A stretch of DNA of 64,000 bases from Chryseosolibacter sp964438975 (GCA_964438975.1 CAYTMU010000010.1:1-64000), one strand, 5' to 3'. Shown: positions 51,596 through 62,800, counted from the stretch's first letter. Program-made: numbers and translations. The notes: generated by a model not told the origin, from the letters alone.

Positions 51596-54500
51596 ATGAA
51601 GACCTTTTCACTATACCGGAGTTCGGCGGGTAGCGGTAAGACACGCACTCTCGCAAAAGTGTGGCTCAAGTTGGCGCTGGCGTCGAAAGTTGACTATTTC
51701 CAGCACATTCTTGCTGTCACTTTTACGAACAAGGCATCGCAGGAGATGAAAGATCGGATCCTGGAATACCTCAATGATTTCGCCAACGGAAAAACAACTG
51801 CACTTGCAGGAGAACTTCAGCGTGAACTGAACATCGACAGCCAGACCTTCCAACAGCGCAGCCAGGATATTCTCTCTGCAATCCTCCATCGGTACGACAG
51901 TTTTTCCATCAGTACTATCGACGCTTTCTTTCAAAAAGTCATCCGGTCGTTTACCCAGGAGGCTGGCCTGGTAGGAGACTACCGGCTGGAGGTGGACCAG
52001 GACACTGTGCTCGAGGAGGTGATCGACAACCTGATCGACGAATTGGGTGACAATCGCCAATTGACGGAATGGGTCGTCGATTTTGCCCGCGAGAACCTGG
52101 AGAACGAACGAGCCTGGGATGTTCGCTACAGCCTGATTGATTTCGGCCGGGAGATATTCAGAGAAGAGTTCAGGGCAATCGAAGACGAGGTAACGCGGGT
52201 TGCGTCGCGGCCGAACTACTTTCGGGAATTGCGCGATGACTTGTGGAGGACTCGCAATTCGTTCCTTCAGGCCGTATCGAAGCCTGCCATAGAACTACTG
52301 GATATTATTCGCAGCAACGGATGGGATACACCCGATTTCAGCTATGGAAGCAGAGCGGGACTGCTTTCATTTTTGAACCAGGTTGTTCGTGCGCGGGACA
52401 TGGGGAAATATCCTTCGCCGGGAAAACTGGTTCGCACGCATTTTATCATCGGGGAGAATTGGCCCGCGAAGAAGTCTCAACATGCGCGTGATATCCTGGC
52501 GATCGCCGATACAGAACTGGCGCCGCGACTTGTAGCCATACTGGAGCAATACGACGCAACGTACCATCAGGCCCGCAGCGCCGACGTAGTCCTGCGGAAT
52601 ATGTATGTGTTCGGTCTTATCACAGACACGGCAAGGAAGCTCAAGGAGTACAAGGATGAGAACAACATCATGCTTCTCGCTGATGCCCCTAAGCTCTTAA
52701 ATGGCGTGATCCACGACAGCGACACACCTTTTATCTACGAAAAGGTCGGGTCTTTCTATCGCAACTATCTGATCGATGAATTTCAGGACACATCGGGTCT
52801 TCAATGGCAGAATTTTTTCCCGCTAATCGTTAACAGCCTGGATCAGGGCTATCCCAGCCTGGTCGTCGGGGATGTGAAGCAGGCAATCTACCGGTGGCGC
52901 GGGGGTGACCTGAGCCTGCTACAGGAAAAGATCGCTGATCTGATCGGTCCGGAACGTGTCGAGTTATCGGAGCTCACGAATAACTTTCGCAGTGCACCGG
53001 CAATCGTGGACTTCAACAACAGACTGTTCAAGACTGCTGCCACGCTTCTGCCGTCGGACAACGGGGTTACCTCGGCGTCGCTCGCTTATCGCGATGTGGT
53101 TCAGACGGCATCGCGGGATGATGTGGGATTTGTTGAAGTACAGTTCATGACGGATGACGATCCTGACGTAGGTGAAGTGCGGTCATGGCGAGAGAAGGCG
53201 ATGGACAATATCCCACGCGTTCTCGAGCGTCTCCAGGAGGCAGGTGCGTCGCTGAGGGAAATTGCCATTCTCGTCAGAAGAAATGACGAGGGATATCGTA
53301 TTGCTGCTCATCTGATGCAATACAAACGTTCTGCCGACGCAAAACCGGATTGCAACTACGAGGTGGTCTCGAACGAATCCCTCCGCATTGACGGTGCGGC
53401 CTCCGTCAACCTGTTGCTGGGCGCCATGCGTTACCTGTTGAATCCCAACGATGCGATTGCGCGTGCGCAACTGGCGTTCGAATACGCGCGGATCCATGAA
53501 CCTGAAAGGGCCTTAGCGGAGGTCTTCGCCATTACCAATCAGAATATTTTTGAGAATAACCTTCCTCCTGCGTTTGTGAAAGAGAAGGGTTCTCTCAAGA
53601 AGCTTCCGCTGATCGAGCTAACTGAAACACTGGTGAGGATATTTGAGTTGGGTATTCGCACCGGTGAGCTGGTGTATATCCAGACGTTTCAGGATCTCGT
53701 CCTGGAGTTTGGCAACCGCGAGAAGAATGACCTGGGTGCGTTTCTCGAGTGGTGGGAAGTGAATAAGGAAAAGAAAAGCGTGCAGCTCTCAGGAGATGTC
53801 GACGCGGCCCAGATACTGACCGTTCACAAGGCGAAAGGGCTGCAGTTTAAGTACGTTATCATACCATTTTGTTCATGGAGTCTCGATCACGATGGCCGGC
53901 AAGGGCCAAACCTCTGGGTCCGCTCAGACGAACCTCCATTTCGCGACGCTGGATTTCTCCCGGTTCGGTATACGAAAGCATTGGAGGAAACTTTCTTCGG
54001 CGGTTATTACGTCGAGGAACGCGCAAAAATAGCTCTCGACAATCTCAATCTGCTGTATGTGGCTCTCACACGTGCGGAGTCGGGGCTGATCGTATCGGCA
54101 CCAAGTCCAGGTCTACGCGGACCGGGTAATACGATCGCCGGACTGATGTATGACAGTATCGAAATGGATGAGGTACTTCGTCCGGCACTGGATCCTTCGA
54201 CACAGATATGGCGATCTGGCGAGTGGAAGATTCAGCCGATGGAGAGAAGGATCGACACAACCTCCGTGCAACTGACGGAATATCTGTCGTCGCCCTGGCG
54301 GGAAAAGCTCGTGATCCGCAGATCGGCGTCGGATTGGTTCCGCGAAAAGGCGGATTACGGGATTTATACCCATGCAGTGCTTTCGCGGATGCGTTACAGC
54401 GATCAGTTGAATGAGGTGTTGACGCAGCTCGCAAACGAGGGACTCATCGGTGCCGGGGAGATCGAGGAACTCTCCTCGCAGTTATCAGACGTATTGAGTA

Positions 54501-54835
54501 ATCCGAAAGTGTCGGGTTGGTTCAGCCGGGAATGGAAGGTGCTTACAGAGGTGCCGATCTTGCTTCCCGAAGGCACGGAGAACAGGATCGATAGACTTCT
54601 CCTCAAAGACAGAAAGGCAATCGTCATCGATTTTAAGACAGGGAGTCGAAAGAAGGCGGACGAACGGCAGGTGCAGGATTACATGAACGTTCTCCACCGC
54701 ATGAATTTTACCGATGTCGAAGGATACCTTCTCTATATCGCCGAGAACGCGATCGAGGAGGTCGCGACGGGCGCCGGGTTCAGACTCAATCAGAAGAGGA
54801 AGAAAAACACAGACCAGCTTGAACTGGGTTTATAG
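51596..54835 (+). CDS. AddA-like UvrD/RecB-family helicase-nuclease
   Basis: The 1,079-residue SF1A helicase probably works with the next gene in double-strand-break resection. Walker A is SAGSGKT (10-16), Walker B/motif II DEFQDT (394-399), motif III VVGDVKQAIYRWRGG, motif V LTVHKAKGLQFKYV and motif VI LLYVALTRAESG. The C-terminal PD-(D/E)xK nuclease has RIDRLL then VIDFKTG (D1012, K1014) and a QVQDYMNVL helix. This order is that of AddA/RecB; the next gene is AddB-like, so AddAB is favoured over RecBCD. Divergent from the TPR-CHAT gene. Confidence 0.88.
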   Translation: MKTFSLYRSSAGSGKTRTLAKVWLKLALASKVDYFQHILAVTFTNKASQEMKDRILEYLNDFANGKTTALAGELQRELNIDSQTFQQRSQDILSAILHRYDSFSISTIDAFFQKVIRSFTQEAGLVGDYRLEVDQDTVLEEVIDNLIDELGDNRQLTEWVVDFARENLENERAWDVRYSLIDFGREIFREEFRAIEDEVTRVASRPNYFRELRDDLWRTRNSFLQAVSKPAIELLDIIRSNGWDTPDFSYGSRAGLLSFLNQVVRARDMGKYPSPGKLVRTHFIIGENWPAKKSQHARDILAIADTELAPRLVAILEQYDATYHQARSADVVLRNMYVFGLITDTARKLKEYKDENNIMLLADAPKLLNGVIHDSDTPFIYEKVGSFYRNYLIDEFQDTSGLQWQNFFPLIVNSLDQGYPSLVVGDVKQAIYRWRGGDLSLLQEKIADLIGPERVELSELTNNFRSAPAIVDFNNRLFKTAATLLPSDNGVTSASLAYRDVVQTASRDDVGFVEVQFMTDDDPDVGEVRSWREKAMDNIPRVLERLQEAGASLREIAILVRRNDEGYRIAAHLMQYKRSADAKPDCNYEVVSNESLRIDGAASVNLLLGAMRYLLNPNDAIARAQLAFEYARIHEPERALAEVFAITNQNIFENNLPPAFVKEKGSLKKLPLIELTETLVRIFELGIRTGELVYIQTFQDLVLEFGNREKNDLGAFLEWWEVNKEKKSVQLSGDVDAAQILTVHKAKGLQFKYVIIPFCSWSLDHDGRQGPNLWVRSDEPPFRDAGFLPVRYTKALEETFFGGYYVEERAKIALDNLNLLYVALTRAESGLIVSAPSPGLRGPGNTIAGLMYDSIEMDEVLRPALDPSTQIWRSGEWKIQPMERRIDTTSVQLTEYLSSPWREKLVIRRSASDWFREKADYGIYTHAVLSRMRYSDQLNEVLTQLANEGLIGAGEIEELSSQLSDVLSNPKVSGWFSREWKVLTEVPILLPEGTENRIDRLLLKDRKAIVIDFKTGSRKKADERQVQDYMNVLHRMNFTDVEGYLLYIAENAIEEVATGAGFRLNQKRKKNTDQLELGL

Positions 54836-54855
54836 CTACAACGCACTGCTTTGTT

Positions 54856-57771
54856 ATGAAAACGTTTCTGCGCGAAATTGCTGAAAGGATCTATAAAGAC
54901 CACGCGAAACTGGGGGAAGTCACTGTTGTGTTTCCGAATCGACGGGCAGCCTTGTACTTCCGGAAGCACCTTAGCACCTTGCTGACAAAGCCTGCGTTTG
55001 CGCCAAAACTCATTACGATCGAGGATTTCTTTGCGCAATTCTCTTCCTGGCAGGTTCCCGAAAAGCTTGTGCTTGTCGCGCGGCTGTTTTCGGCATATCG
55101 CCGTGTAATGGAAGAGACAGCAGAGGGGAGTGATGACGAAGAGATCGGGCGCTTTGAGAATTTCTATTTCTGGGGGGAGATGTTGCTCCGCGACTTTGAC
55201 GAGCTCGACAAATATATGATGCCGGCCGATCAACTGTTTCGCGACCTTAGCCATCAAAAAGAATTGGACTCTAGCTTTGACTTCCTAACGGAAGAACAAC
55301 TGGATTTCCTGCGCAGCTTCTGGGCGAATTTCGATGTTAATCAATCAACTAATAAACGCAGGTTTCTGCGTATGTGGCGCCGGATGTACCGGTTGTACGA
55401 CATTTTTAAAAGCGACCTTCGAAGCGCCGGTCTGGCGTATGAGGGGATGTTGCAACGCACAGTAGCAGAATCCTTATCGGAGACGGGGAGTACCGCAGAC
55501 CTGGGACCTGTGATCTTCGCAGGATTCAATGCATTGACGTCTGCCGAAGAAGCGCTGATCACTCATTTTGTGGAACGTCATGAAGCCAGGGTGTATTGGG
55601 ATGCAGACGCCTGGTACGTGAACAATAAGTCGCAGGAAGCAGGATTGTTCTTCCGCGAGTACCAGGAAAAGACGGTTCTTGGAAAGACATTTGATTCTAA
55701 TCTGCCGGCACACTTCCAGGATAAGATCTCGTCGGGTAAAGAAGTCCAGCTTTACGGTGCATCACAACCGGTCGGGCAGGCGAAGGCAATGGCTCAGGTG
55801 TTGCGCGATGAACTCGCGAAGGGTCTCGATCCTGAGGAGACGTTGATCGTGCTCGCAGATGAGAAATTATTAATGCCCGTTTTGCACGGCGTTTCCGGAT
55901 GCGTGGACAAACTCAACGTCACAATGGGTTTCCCGCTGTCGAACACGCCGGTCGCAAATTTCATCGAGCATCTGGTCGACCTTCAGATACACCGGAAAGA
56001 TACCGATTTCCATCATCGGCAAGTGTTGGCGTTACTGGGCCATCCCTACGTGGTGGCGGCAGATGCAGCTACCGCACATGCCAAGCGAAAGGAGATACTC
56101 CGAAATAACTGGGTACATATCCCCGGGACATTCCTGGGCGCGGGTGTGCAACTCCATCGCCTGATCTTTCGCGCAACGAGCAATGAAGGTCACGCGTCTG
56201 GAGTGGACCTGATACAATATCTCGTGGATGCTATCACGGAAGTTGGTGCCTTGTCTTCAGTGGGAGAGCTTGATCGCGAGTATGTATTTCAGTTTCTCAG
56301 ATTCTTTAATCTTCTGGAAACGGTAGTGAAGGAAGGGCTGATGGCTTCACCTCAGCAGGAGGGAAAGGAAGCGCGCGACATGAAATCGTTCCTTCGGTTG
56401 TTCCGACAACTGGTCAGAACGCACCGCATCCCGTTCACCGGCGAACCATTGCGTGGACTTCAGGTGATGGGTGTTCTGGAAACAAGGAATCTCGATTTCA
56501 AGAACGTATTCATCCTGTCACTAAATGAAGGAGCATTCCCGGCGACTGGTAGTAAGGGATCGTATATCCCTCACAATATACGCCGGGCGTACGGCCTGCC
56601 GACATTTGCACACCAGGACGCGATCTACTCCTACCTTTTCTACAGAGTGTTGCAACGGGCTGAGAACATCTTCCTCTTCTACAATTCGGAAAGCGATGTG
56701 CTGGGTCAGGGAGAGATGAGTCGCTATGTGCAGCAATTGCTCTTTGAATCCGGCCTTACCATCCGCCGGCATATCTTCCACAACCCGATACGTCCACACG
56801 ATGTCACTCCGATTGCTGTTGAGAAGAATGCGCAGGTTATGGAGGAACTTGTCAGTCTGATCGAAGGCAGTCCGCGATTCAGGGGTATCTCGCCTTCCGC
56901 GTTGAACACCTATATCGAATGCCGCCTCCAGTTTTACTTCCGGCACGTGGCCAGGATACGGGAAGCCGACGAGGTCGAGGAGGAACTTGATGCCCGGGTA
57001 CTTGGAAATTTTCTGCATGACGTGATGGAGAAATTCTACAAGAAGCTCGCGGCTGACAAGGGCGACAGCACTGTTGAAAAGAAGGACTTTGTAAATGCAA
57101 GCGAGACGCTCGACGGTTTGATCGATGACGTCTTCCGCGTAGCGTACCGACTCGATCCAACCAAACCTGTGGAATATGCCGGCCAACGACTGGTCGTCCG
57201 TGAAATCGTAAAGCGGTTTGCTGAACAGATCATCCGGATTGATGAGGAGTACGCCCCCTTCAGTATCCAGGCGCTGGAGCAAGCGGATCTTACTTATAGG
57301 CTGAAGATCGGACGCCCTCCTTACACGGTGACGCTGGGAGGAAAGATCGACCGCGTGGACCTCAAAGGCGACCTGCTTCGGATCATTGACTACAAGACAG
57401 GAAAAGATGAGTTGAGTTTCGACAGTCTCGAGTCGCTGTTCTCGCGGGATGGCAAGCGAAACAAAGCGGCGTTTCAAACGCTGTTGTACGCGTTGATGTA
57501 TGGGAGTTCAATGACATCATCGCGCGGCGATGGCAGCCCGCGGATTGTACCCGGGTTGATCAACCGGATGAATGTTTTTGATGACGATTTTGAATTCGGC
57601 CTGAAGATCGGGAAGCACTATGTGCGCGATGTGTCCACTATGTTTCCCGAATTTGAAGAGAGGTTGAAGGAACTTCTCGAAGAATTATATGATCCAGAAC
57701 AGCCATTCGACCAAACGCCTGGTATGGAAGCGTGCAGGTTGTGTTCCTACAGCCATATCTGTTATCGTTGA
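54856..57771 (+). CDS. AddB-like PD-(D/E)xK nuclease with iron-sulfur cluster
   Basis: The 971-residue partner of the AddA-like protein has an inactive helicase-like N-terminal part (TVVFPNRRAALYFRKHL in place of Walker A). Its C-terminal nuclease has GKIDRVDL and IIDYKTG (D845, K847). Four cysteines, C689 (YIECRLQFYF) and C960-x2-C963-x5-C969 (EACRLCSYSHICYR), have the spacing of the AddB [4Fe-4S] staple. It starts 20 bases after the AddA-like stop and is surely co-transcribed. Confidence 0.88.
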   Translation: MKTFLREIAERIYKDHAKLGEVTVVFPNRRAALYFRKHLSTLLTKPAFAPKLITIEDFFAQFSSWQVPEKLVLVARLFSAYRRVMEETAEGSDDEEIGRFENFYFWGEMLLRDFDELDKYMMPADQLFRDLSHQKELDSSFDFLTEEQLDFLRSFWANFDVNQSTNKRRFLRMWRRMYRLYDIFKSDLRSAGLAYEGMLQRTVAESLSETGSTADLGPVIFAGFNALTSAEEALITHFVERHEARVYWDADAWYVNNKSQEAGLFFREYQEKTVLGKTFDSNLPAHFQDKISSGKEVQLYGASQPVGQAKAMAQVLRDELAKGLDPEETLIVLADEKLLMPVLHGVSGCVDKLNVTMGFPLSNTPVANFIEHLVDLQIHRKDTDFHHRQVLALLGHPYVVAADAATAHAKRKEILRNNWVHIPGTFLGAGVQLHRLIFRATSNEGHASGVDLIQYLVDAITEVGALSSVGELDREYVFQFLRFFNLLETVVKEGLMASPQQEGKEARDMKSFLRLFRQLVRTHRIPFTGEPLRGLQVMGVLETRNLDFKNVFILSLNEGAFPATGSKGSYIPHNIRRAYGLPTFAHQDAIYSYLFYRVLQRAENIFLFYNSESDVLGQGEMSRYVQQLLFESGLTIRRHIFHNPIRPHDVTPIAVEKNAQVMEELVSLIEGSPRFRGISPSALNTYIECRLQFYFRHVARIREADEVEEELDARVLGNFLHDVMEKFYKKLAADKGDSTVEKKDFVNASETLDGLIDDVFRVAYRLDPTKPVEYAGQRLVVREIVKRFAEQIIRIDEEYAPFSIQALEQADLTYRLKIGRPPYTVTLGGKIDRVDLKGDLLRIIDYKTGKDELSFDSLESLFSRDGKRNKAAFQTLLYALMYGSSMTSSRGDGSPRIVPGLINRMNVFDDDFEFGLKIGKHYVRDVSTMFPEFEERLKELLEELYDPEQPFDQTPGMEACRLCSYSHICYR

Positions 57772-57880
57772 CCGCCCGGAAGAGGCCGTGAGGTATGATT
57801 TTTGCCGCTGATTCTGCTATGATACGGGGGACGTGGTTTACAAACTTCTCCTGCTACAGTTTCAACAAAACGCGAAATCA

Positions 57881-58321
57881 ATGGTAAACGACGTAATTAT
57901 CACGAGAAGCATCGTGCTTAACGCTACCCCCGAGCGTGTGTGGGAGGCACTCACACATCCCGGGATGACCAAGCAATATTATTTCAATTCCGAGGTGCAG
58001 AGCGACTGGACGGAGGGGAGCGCTATGCGATGGAGGGGTAGGTATGACGGACACGACATCGATGTAGAAGGGCGGATCCTCGAAATTACGCCCGGTAAGC
58101 GGATCAAATACGCTGGTTTCGACCGTCTCGCCGCCGGCGATCTTTCGACCACGGGAGATATTCATATAGCACACGAAGTTGTACCTCAAGGGGGAAAGAC
58201 CAAGCTATTGACGACGATCAGTAACTTCGAAGGAGACGAGGCGCGCGCTGAGTACGCAGCTCAGCAATGGGATCTGGAAATTATGCCGAAATTTCAGACA
58301 TTAGTTGAGACCACATTGTAG
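57881..58321 (+). CDS. SRPBCC/AHSA1-type START-fold protein
   Basis: The 146-residue protein has the AHSA1 pattern: ITRSIVLNATPERVWEAL at the N terminus, HPGMTKQYYF, GRILEITPGKRIKYAGF and a C-terminal helix WDLEIMPKFQTLVE. The fold forms a hydrophobic pocket; ligands are unknown for most members. The ATG at 57881 gives the family start; an upstream GTG-start frame at 57833 adds 16 residues with no homology pattern. The next gene begins 13 bases after the stop. Confidence 0.88.
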   Translation: MVNDVIITRSIVLNATPERVWEALTHPGMTKQYYFNSEVQSDWTEGSAMRWRGRYDGHDIDVEGRILEITPGKRIKYAGFDRLAAGDLSTTGDIHIAHEVVPQGGKTKLLTTISNFEGDEARAEYAAQQWDLEIMPKFQTLVETTL

Positions 58322-58334
58322 AGTCGTCCGCAAC

Positions 58335-58859
58335 ATGAGAATACTGATTTTCTATATCGTCTTTCTTGTTAGTGCGTGGGTGTCACAAGCTCAGACACCG
58401 CCTCCGAAAAATATTCAGGACCTGGCTTTCATGTCAGGGCGATGGATCACACATAGCGCCTGGGGTGACATGGAGGAAAACTGGAGTGAACCTTGGGGTG
58501 ACTCGATGATGTGTTCATACCGCTGCGTGAAAGATGGAAAGGTTATCTTTTACGAGTTTATTGTTATCGAGCAGATGGAAACGGGACCAGTAATGAAGCT
58601 TCGGCACTTCAGCCCCGGTAACATCGGCTGGGAGGACAAAGACAAGCCGTATGAGTACCCGCTCATGTTTCTCGAGCCGGACCGTGCCCGGTTTGAACGC
58701 CCCGATAAAAAAACGGCGTTGACTTTTCACCGTACCGGGCCAAAGAAGATGCAGGTAATCCTGGAGAGGCAGGACAAGGAAGGGAAATGGATCGAAGATG
58801 TATTTCACTATGAACTGGCGCCACCGGTCAACAGTACTTCCGCTACAAAGGGTAATTGA
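58335..58859 (+). CDS. Exported DUF6265-like protein
   Basis: The 174-residue protein has a signal peptide (about 1-20, ending VSQAQ). The core resembles DUF6265: DLAFMSGRWITHSAWGDMEE, WSEPWGDSMMCSYR, FYEFIVIEQ and LRHFSPGNIGWEDKD. These proteins look like lipocalin-type barrels that may bind small molecules in the periplasm; no activity is known. The ATG at 58335 places the signal peptide correctly. Confidence 0.8.
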   Translation: MRILIFYIVFLVSAWVSQAQTPPPKNIQDLAFMSGRWITHSAWGDMEENWSEPWGDSMMCSYRCVKDGKVIFYEFIVIEQMETGPVMKLRHFSPGNIGWEDKDKPYEYPLMFLEPDRARFERPDKKTALTFHRTGPKKMQVILERQDKEGKWIEDVFHYELAPPVNSTSATKGN

Positions 58860-58912
58860 GAGTGAATCAATACACTCCTTTTTTCGATATTTGCGGAACA
58901 TCCATCCTGGCC

Positions 58913-59401
58913 GTGACATTAGAGCAGTTCAATACGTGGTCGAAAAGAAAACAGGCGGAGAACAAGAAATTTCTCCAGGGCTTGCGAAAGAAAGACCCGC
59001 GCAGAGTTGACGATGTTTTTCATGCAGTGCACGATGAGGTCTTTGATGAACTCGATTGTCTGACCTGCGCGAACTGTTGCAAGACGACCAGCCCGATTTT
59101 CTATGAGACGGATATTGATCGCCTGGCGCGTGCTCTGCGGATCAGACCGGGCGATTTCATTGAGACGTATCTGCGGATTGATGAAGATGGTGACTACGTC
59201 CTGCAAACGACGCCCTGCCCTTTCCTGGGATCGGATAATCATTGCCGCGTCTACGACGACCGGCCGAAGGCGTGCCGGGAGTATCCTCATACCGGCCGCA
59301 AGAAGGTCGTTCAGATCATGGACCTTACGCTGCGAAACACGTTGGTGTGTCCCGCGGTCTATGAAATGGTCGAGCGCTTGAAAGCGATTCCCCTTAAATG
59401 A
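58913..59401 (+). CDS. YkgJ-family zinc/iron-chelating cysteine-cluster protein
   Basis: The 162-residue protein has the CxxC-x2-CC cluster CLTCANCC, then PCPFLGSDNHCRVYDDRP and ACREYPH, the metal-binding Cys set of the YkgJ (CxxCxxCC) family. It probably binds zinc or an iron-sulfur cluster; the role is unknown. GTG at 58913 gives (M)TLEQFNTWSKRKQAE, the usual N terminus. A TTG at 58856, overlapping the previous stop, is possible but adds 19 residues that do not match the family. Confidence 0.82.
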   Translation: MTLEQFNTWSKRKQAENKKFLQGLRKKDPRRVDDVFHAVHDEVFDELDCLTCANCCKTTSPIFYETDIDRLARALRIRPGDFIETYLRIDEDGDYVLQTTPCPFLGSDNHCRVYDDRPKACREYPHTGRKKVVQIMDLTLRNTLVCPAVYEMVERLKAIPLK

Positions 59402-59404
59402 AAA

Positions 59405-59424
59405 GAGGTACCCAAAGGTACCTC
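59405..59424 (-). terminator. Terminator of trxA
   Basis: Perfect 8-bp stem GAGGTACC / GGTACCTC with loop CAAA, followed on the minus strand by a short T-rich run. It lies between the convergent YkgJ and thioredoxin genes. Confidence 0.65.
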
Positions 59425-59445
59425 GTGAAGTTGTGTTATGATTCT

Positions 59446-59778
59446 TTAGGCCGGGTTGCCTACCTGTGCCTCAAGCTTTTGAGCGAGGACGGATTTGGGA
59501 ACCGCACCAACCTGCTTGTCAACGATCTGACCGCCTTTAAAAACCAGCAATGTAGGAATGCTGCGGATGCCATAGCGGGCTGTGACATCGGGATTTTCAT
59601 CGACGTTGAGCTTCGCGACAATGGCTTTTCCTTCATAATCCCCCGCGAGTTCCTCGACAACCGGGCCGATCATCTTACAGGGTCCGCACCACTCGGCCCA
59701 AAAATCTACTAATACAGGTTTGTCCGAGTTGATCGCGGCGTCGAAGGTGGCGTCGTTGAGTACGAGTGTTTTGCCCAT
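59446..59778 (-). CDS. trxA: Thioredoxin
   Basis: The 110-residue cytosolic disulfide reductant has active site WCGPC in VDFWAEWCGPCKMIGPV (about residues 31-35) and the cis-Pro in RSIPTLLVF. No signal peptide. It could recycle the ArsC-type reductase and the peroxidases of this window, as these enzymes usually depend on thioredoxin. A TAnnTTTG-like element, read on the minus strand, lies at 59839-59846. Confidence 0.95.
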   Translation of the reverse strand: MGKTLVLNDATFDAAINSDKPVLVDFWAEWCGPCKMIGPVVEELAGDYEGKAIVAKLNVDENPDVTARYGIRSIPTLLVFKGGQIVDKQVGAVPKSVLAQKLEAQVGNPA

Positions 59779-59890
59779 TTTTGTGAAGTTTAATTTCGTT
59801 TAATTAGAAACACACGGATATGTCCAATAGTTCAGCCTCAAATTTAAACTTTCTGCCAAAAGTATGAAACCCCCGGCAGCCGCGTTTGTG

Positions 59891-62800
59891 TTAAGTCCTG
59901 ACTTCGACATCGGCCACCTTCTTCATTCTCAATACCATGTCGTTAACCGGATTAACACGGAACTTTCGTGACATCAGTTCGAGGCTGATGTTCTCCTGGT
60001 CATCGCGAATCTTGAGGAACAGGGGAGTGTTGCCGCTGAATTGCTGGCACACGTCTTCGATCTTGCCGATGAGGTCGGGTGTGATCTCATTCGCGTTTAC
60101 TCTCAACTGAATACCTTTACTGCGTTTCACACCGATTTCATTCAGCAGATCCATATTTCGTATTTTCATTTCCAGATTCTGCTGCCCCCAGTTGTTCTTT
60201 ACGACCATACCTTCAAGGAAGAGGAACCAACCGATGTTGAGAAAGTTTCTGAATTTCAGATAATCTTCTCCGAAGAGCATGAATGACGTATTTCCGCTGT
60301 AGTCTTCAAGATAGAATTTGCCGAAGGGTTTACCTGTTTTTGTCGTCCGGTGCTCAACACCGGTGACGATGCCGCCGAGTTTTAATTCTCGTCCCGCCAA
60401 CGTTTCGATCTCCGTCAACTGATTGCATGCTGTGTTGCAGAACGTTTCCATTTCAAAACGGAAATGGTCAAGTGGATGTCCGGAGATGTAGATACCCACA
60501 ACCTCTTTCTCCAGGTTGAGTTTTTCGATTTCGCTGAATGGTTCAACAGGTTCGATCCGCGGCTTGGGCATTTCGGCACCGGAAGTTCCTCCGAAGAGAC
60601 TTGCCTGGGCGCTCTGTTCCTCCAACTGTGCTTTTACCGCGTATTTGATCGCTTTCTCGATGAGACTGATGTCGCCGTCTTTCGAGTAGACGTATTGTCT
60701 GCGGTGCAGATCTGCGAAGCAGTCAAATGCGCCGGAGAGCGCAAGGCATTCATAGGTCTTCTTGTTAACAGATCGATGGCTGAGACGTTTCGAAAAGTCG
60801 AAGATATCGATATAACTACCAGCGCTCTCTCGTTCCTGGATGATGGCTTCGACGGCGGCATCACCGGCGCCTTTGATAGCGCCAAGTCCGAACCTTATCT
60901 CCCCTTCCTTGTTGACTTCGAAGAACTTGCCTGACTCGTTTACGTGTGGTCCGAGCACACGTATGCCAAGATTGCGGGATTCTTCTATAAAGAATGTGAC
61001 GTTCTCCAGGTTGTTCTGTGAATGCGTCAGCACCGCAGCCATGTATTCGGCGGGGTAGTTCGCCTTGAGGTAGGCGGTATGATATGCGATAAGCGAGTAA
61101 CAGGTTGAGTGCGATTTGTTGAATGCGTACTGTGCGAATGCTTCCCAATCCGTCCAGATCTTCTCGCATATTGTTTGTGGGTGACCGTTCTTTTGACATC
61201 CTTCGATAAATTTGTCTTTCATCTTGTCGAGGACTGCCTTTTGCTTCTTACCCATCGCCTTTCGCAGCACGTCAGCATCACCCTTGCTGAAGCCGGCGAG
61301 TTTCTGCGACAGGAGCATGACCTGCTCCTGATACACCGTAATACCATAGGTTTCGCCGAGGAACTCTTCCATTTCCGGAAGGTCATAGCGAATCGGTTCA
61401 CGGCCGTGCTTCCGATTGACGAACGCAGGAATGTACTCCATCGGTCCCGGCCGATACAACGCGTTCATTGCAATAAGATCTTCGAACTTATCAGGTTTCA
61501 GTTGCCGTAGATACTTCTGCATACCCGCGCTTTCAAACTGGAATGTACCGGTGGTTTCGCCGCGCTGGAAAAGCTGGTACGTCGTTTCGTCATCAAGTGG
61601 TATATCTTCAATATCGATCTCGATACCTCTGCTTTTGCTGATATTCTTGAGCGCAGTCTTGATGATCGTCAATGTGGTTAGCCCCAGGAAATCCATTTTC
61701 AGCATCCCGGCGGATTCGACGACGCTGTTATCGAATTGGGTCACCAGCATGTCGGAATCCCGTGCAATGGATACAGGGACGAAGTTCCTGAGATCGTCGG
61801 GTGTGATGATGACACCGCACGCGTGCGTACCCGTATTTCGGATAGATCCTTCCAGAATGACGGCTTGCTGGAGAACCTGGGCCCGAAGGTCATTTCCTTT
61901 CTTGATGTCGGCGAGTTCTTTACTCTCGTCAAAAGCCATCGACAACGTCGTTCCGGGTCGTTCGGGAATCATTTTGGCGAGAACGTTAGCGTCGCCCAGC
62001 GATAGTTCCATGACGCGGGAGCAGTCGCGGATCGACGATTTGGCTGCCATGGTTCCGTAAGTGATGATCTGGGCCACCTGGTTCTTGCCGTATTTGTCAA
62101 TTACGTATCGAAGTACTTTGTCGCGTCCTTCGTCGTCAAAGTCAATATCAATGTCAGGTAAGGATACGCGGTCGGGATTGAGGAAGCGCTCAAACAGCAG
62201 GTCGTATTTGATTGGATCCACATTTGTGATCCCGATGCAGTAGGCTACTGCGGATCCAGCCGCAGACCCTCGACCGGGGCCGACACTCACGCCAAGTTCG
62301 CGCGCCTTCGAAGTGAAATCCTGGACGATAAGAAAGTAGCCGGGATAGCCTGTGTTTTGGATAGTCGCCAGTTCGAAATCAAGCCGGTCGATGATGGGCT
62401 GGGTAAGCTCGTCGTATCGCTTCTCAGCTCCGAGATAGGTCAGGTGTCGCAGATATTCATCTTCGGATGAGAACCCTTCGGGAATATCAAACTTGGGAAG
62501 CAGGACATTCCTTTCGAGCGTGTAGGATTCGATCTTGTCAATGATCTCGGTAATCGTCTCGATGGCCTGTGGGTGGTCTCGGAAGATCGAGCGCATCTCT
62601 TCCTGCGATTTGAAATAGTATTGGTCATTCACCATCCCATAGCGATGACCACGTCCGTAACCGATGGGTGTCGACTTGAATTCGCCCTCTTTTATGCACA
62701 ACAGGACATCGTGTGCATTTGCCTCCTCCCGGTCAAGATAGAAGCACTCGTTTGCTGCAAAGTATCTGACATGGTATTTGTCGGCAAAGCGGATCAATAC

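Noticed and set aside
47129..57771. A defence island made of TPR-CHAT and helicase-nuclease genes
   Set aside because: The CHAT protein has a signal peptide and the helicase-nuclease pair matches housekeeping AddAB; the genes are divergent and show no mobile features.
60464..60934. A 156-codon plus-strand frame inside dnaE
   Set aside because: Antisense to a conserved part of the polymerase, with no family resemblance.
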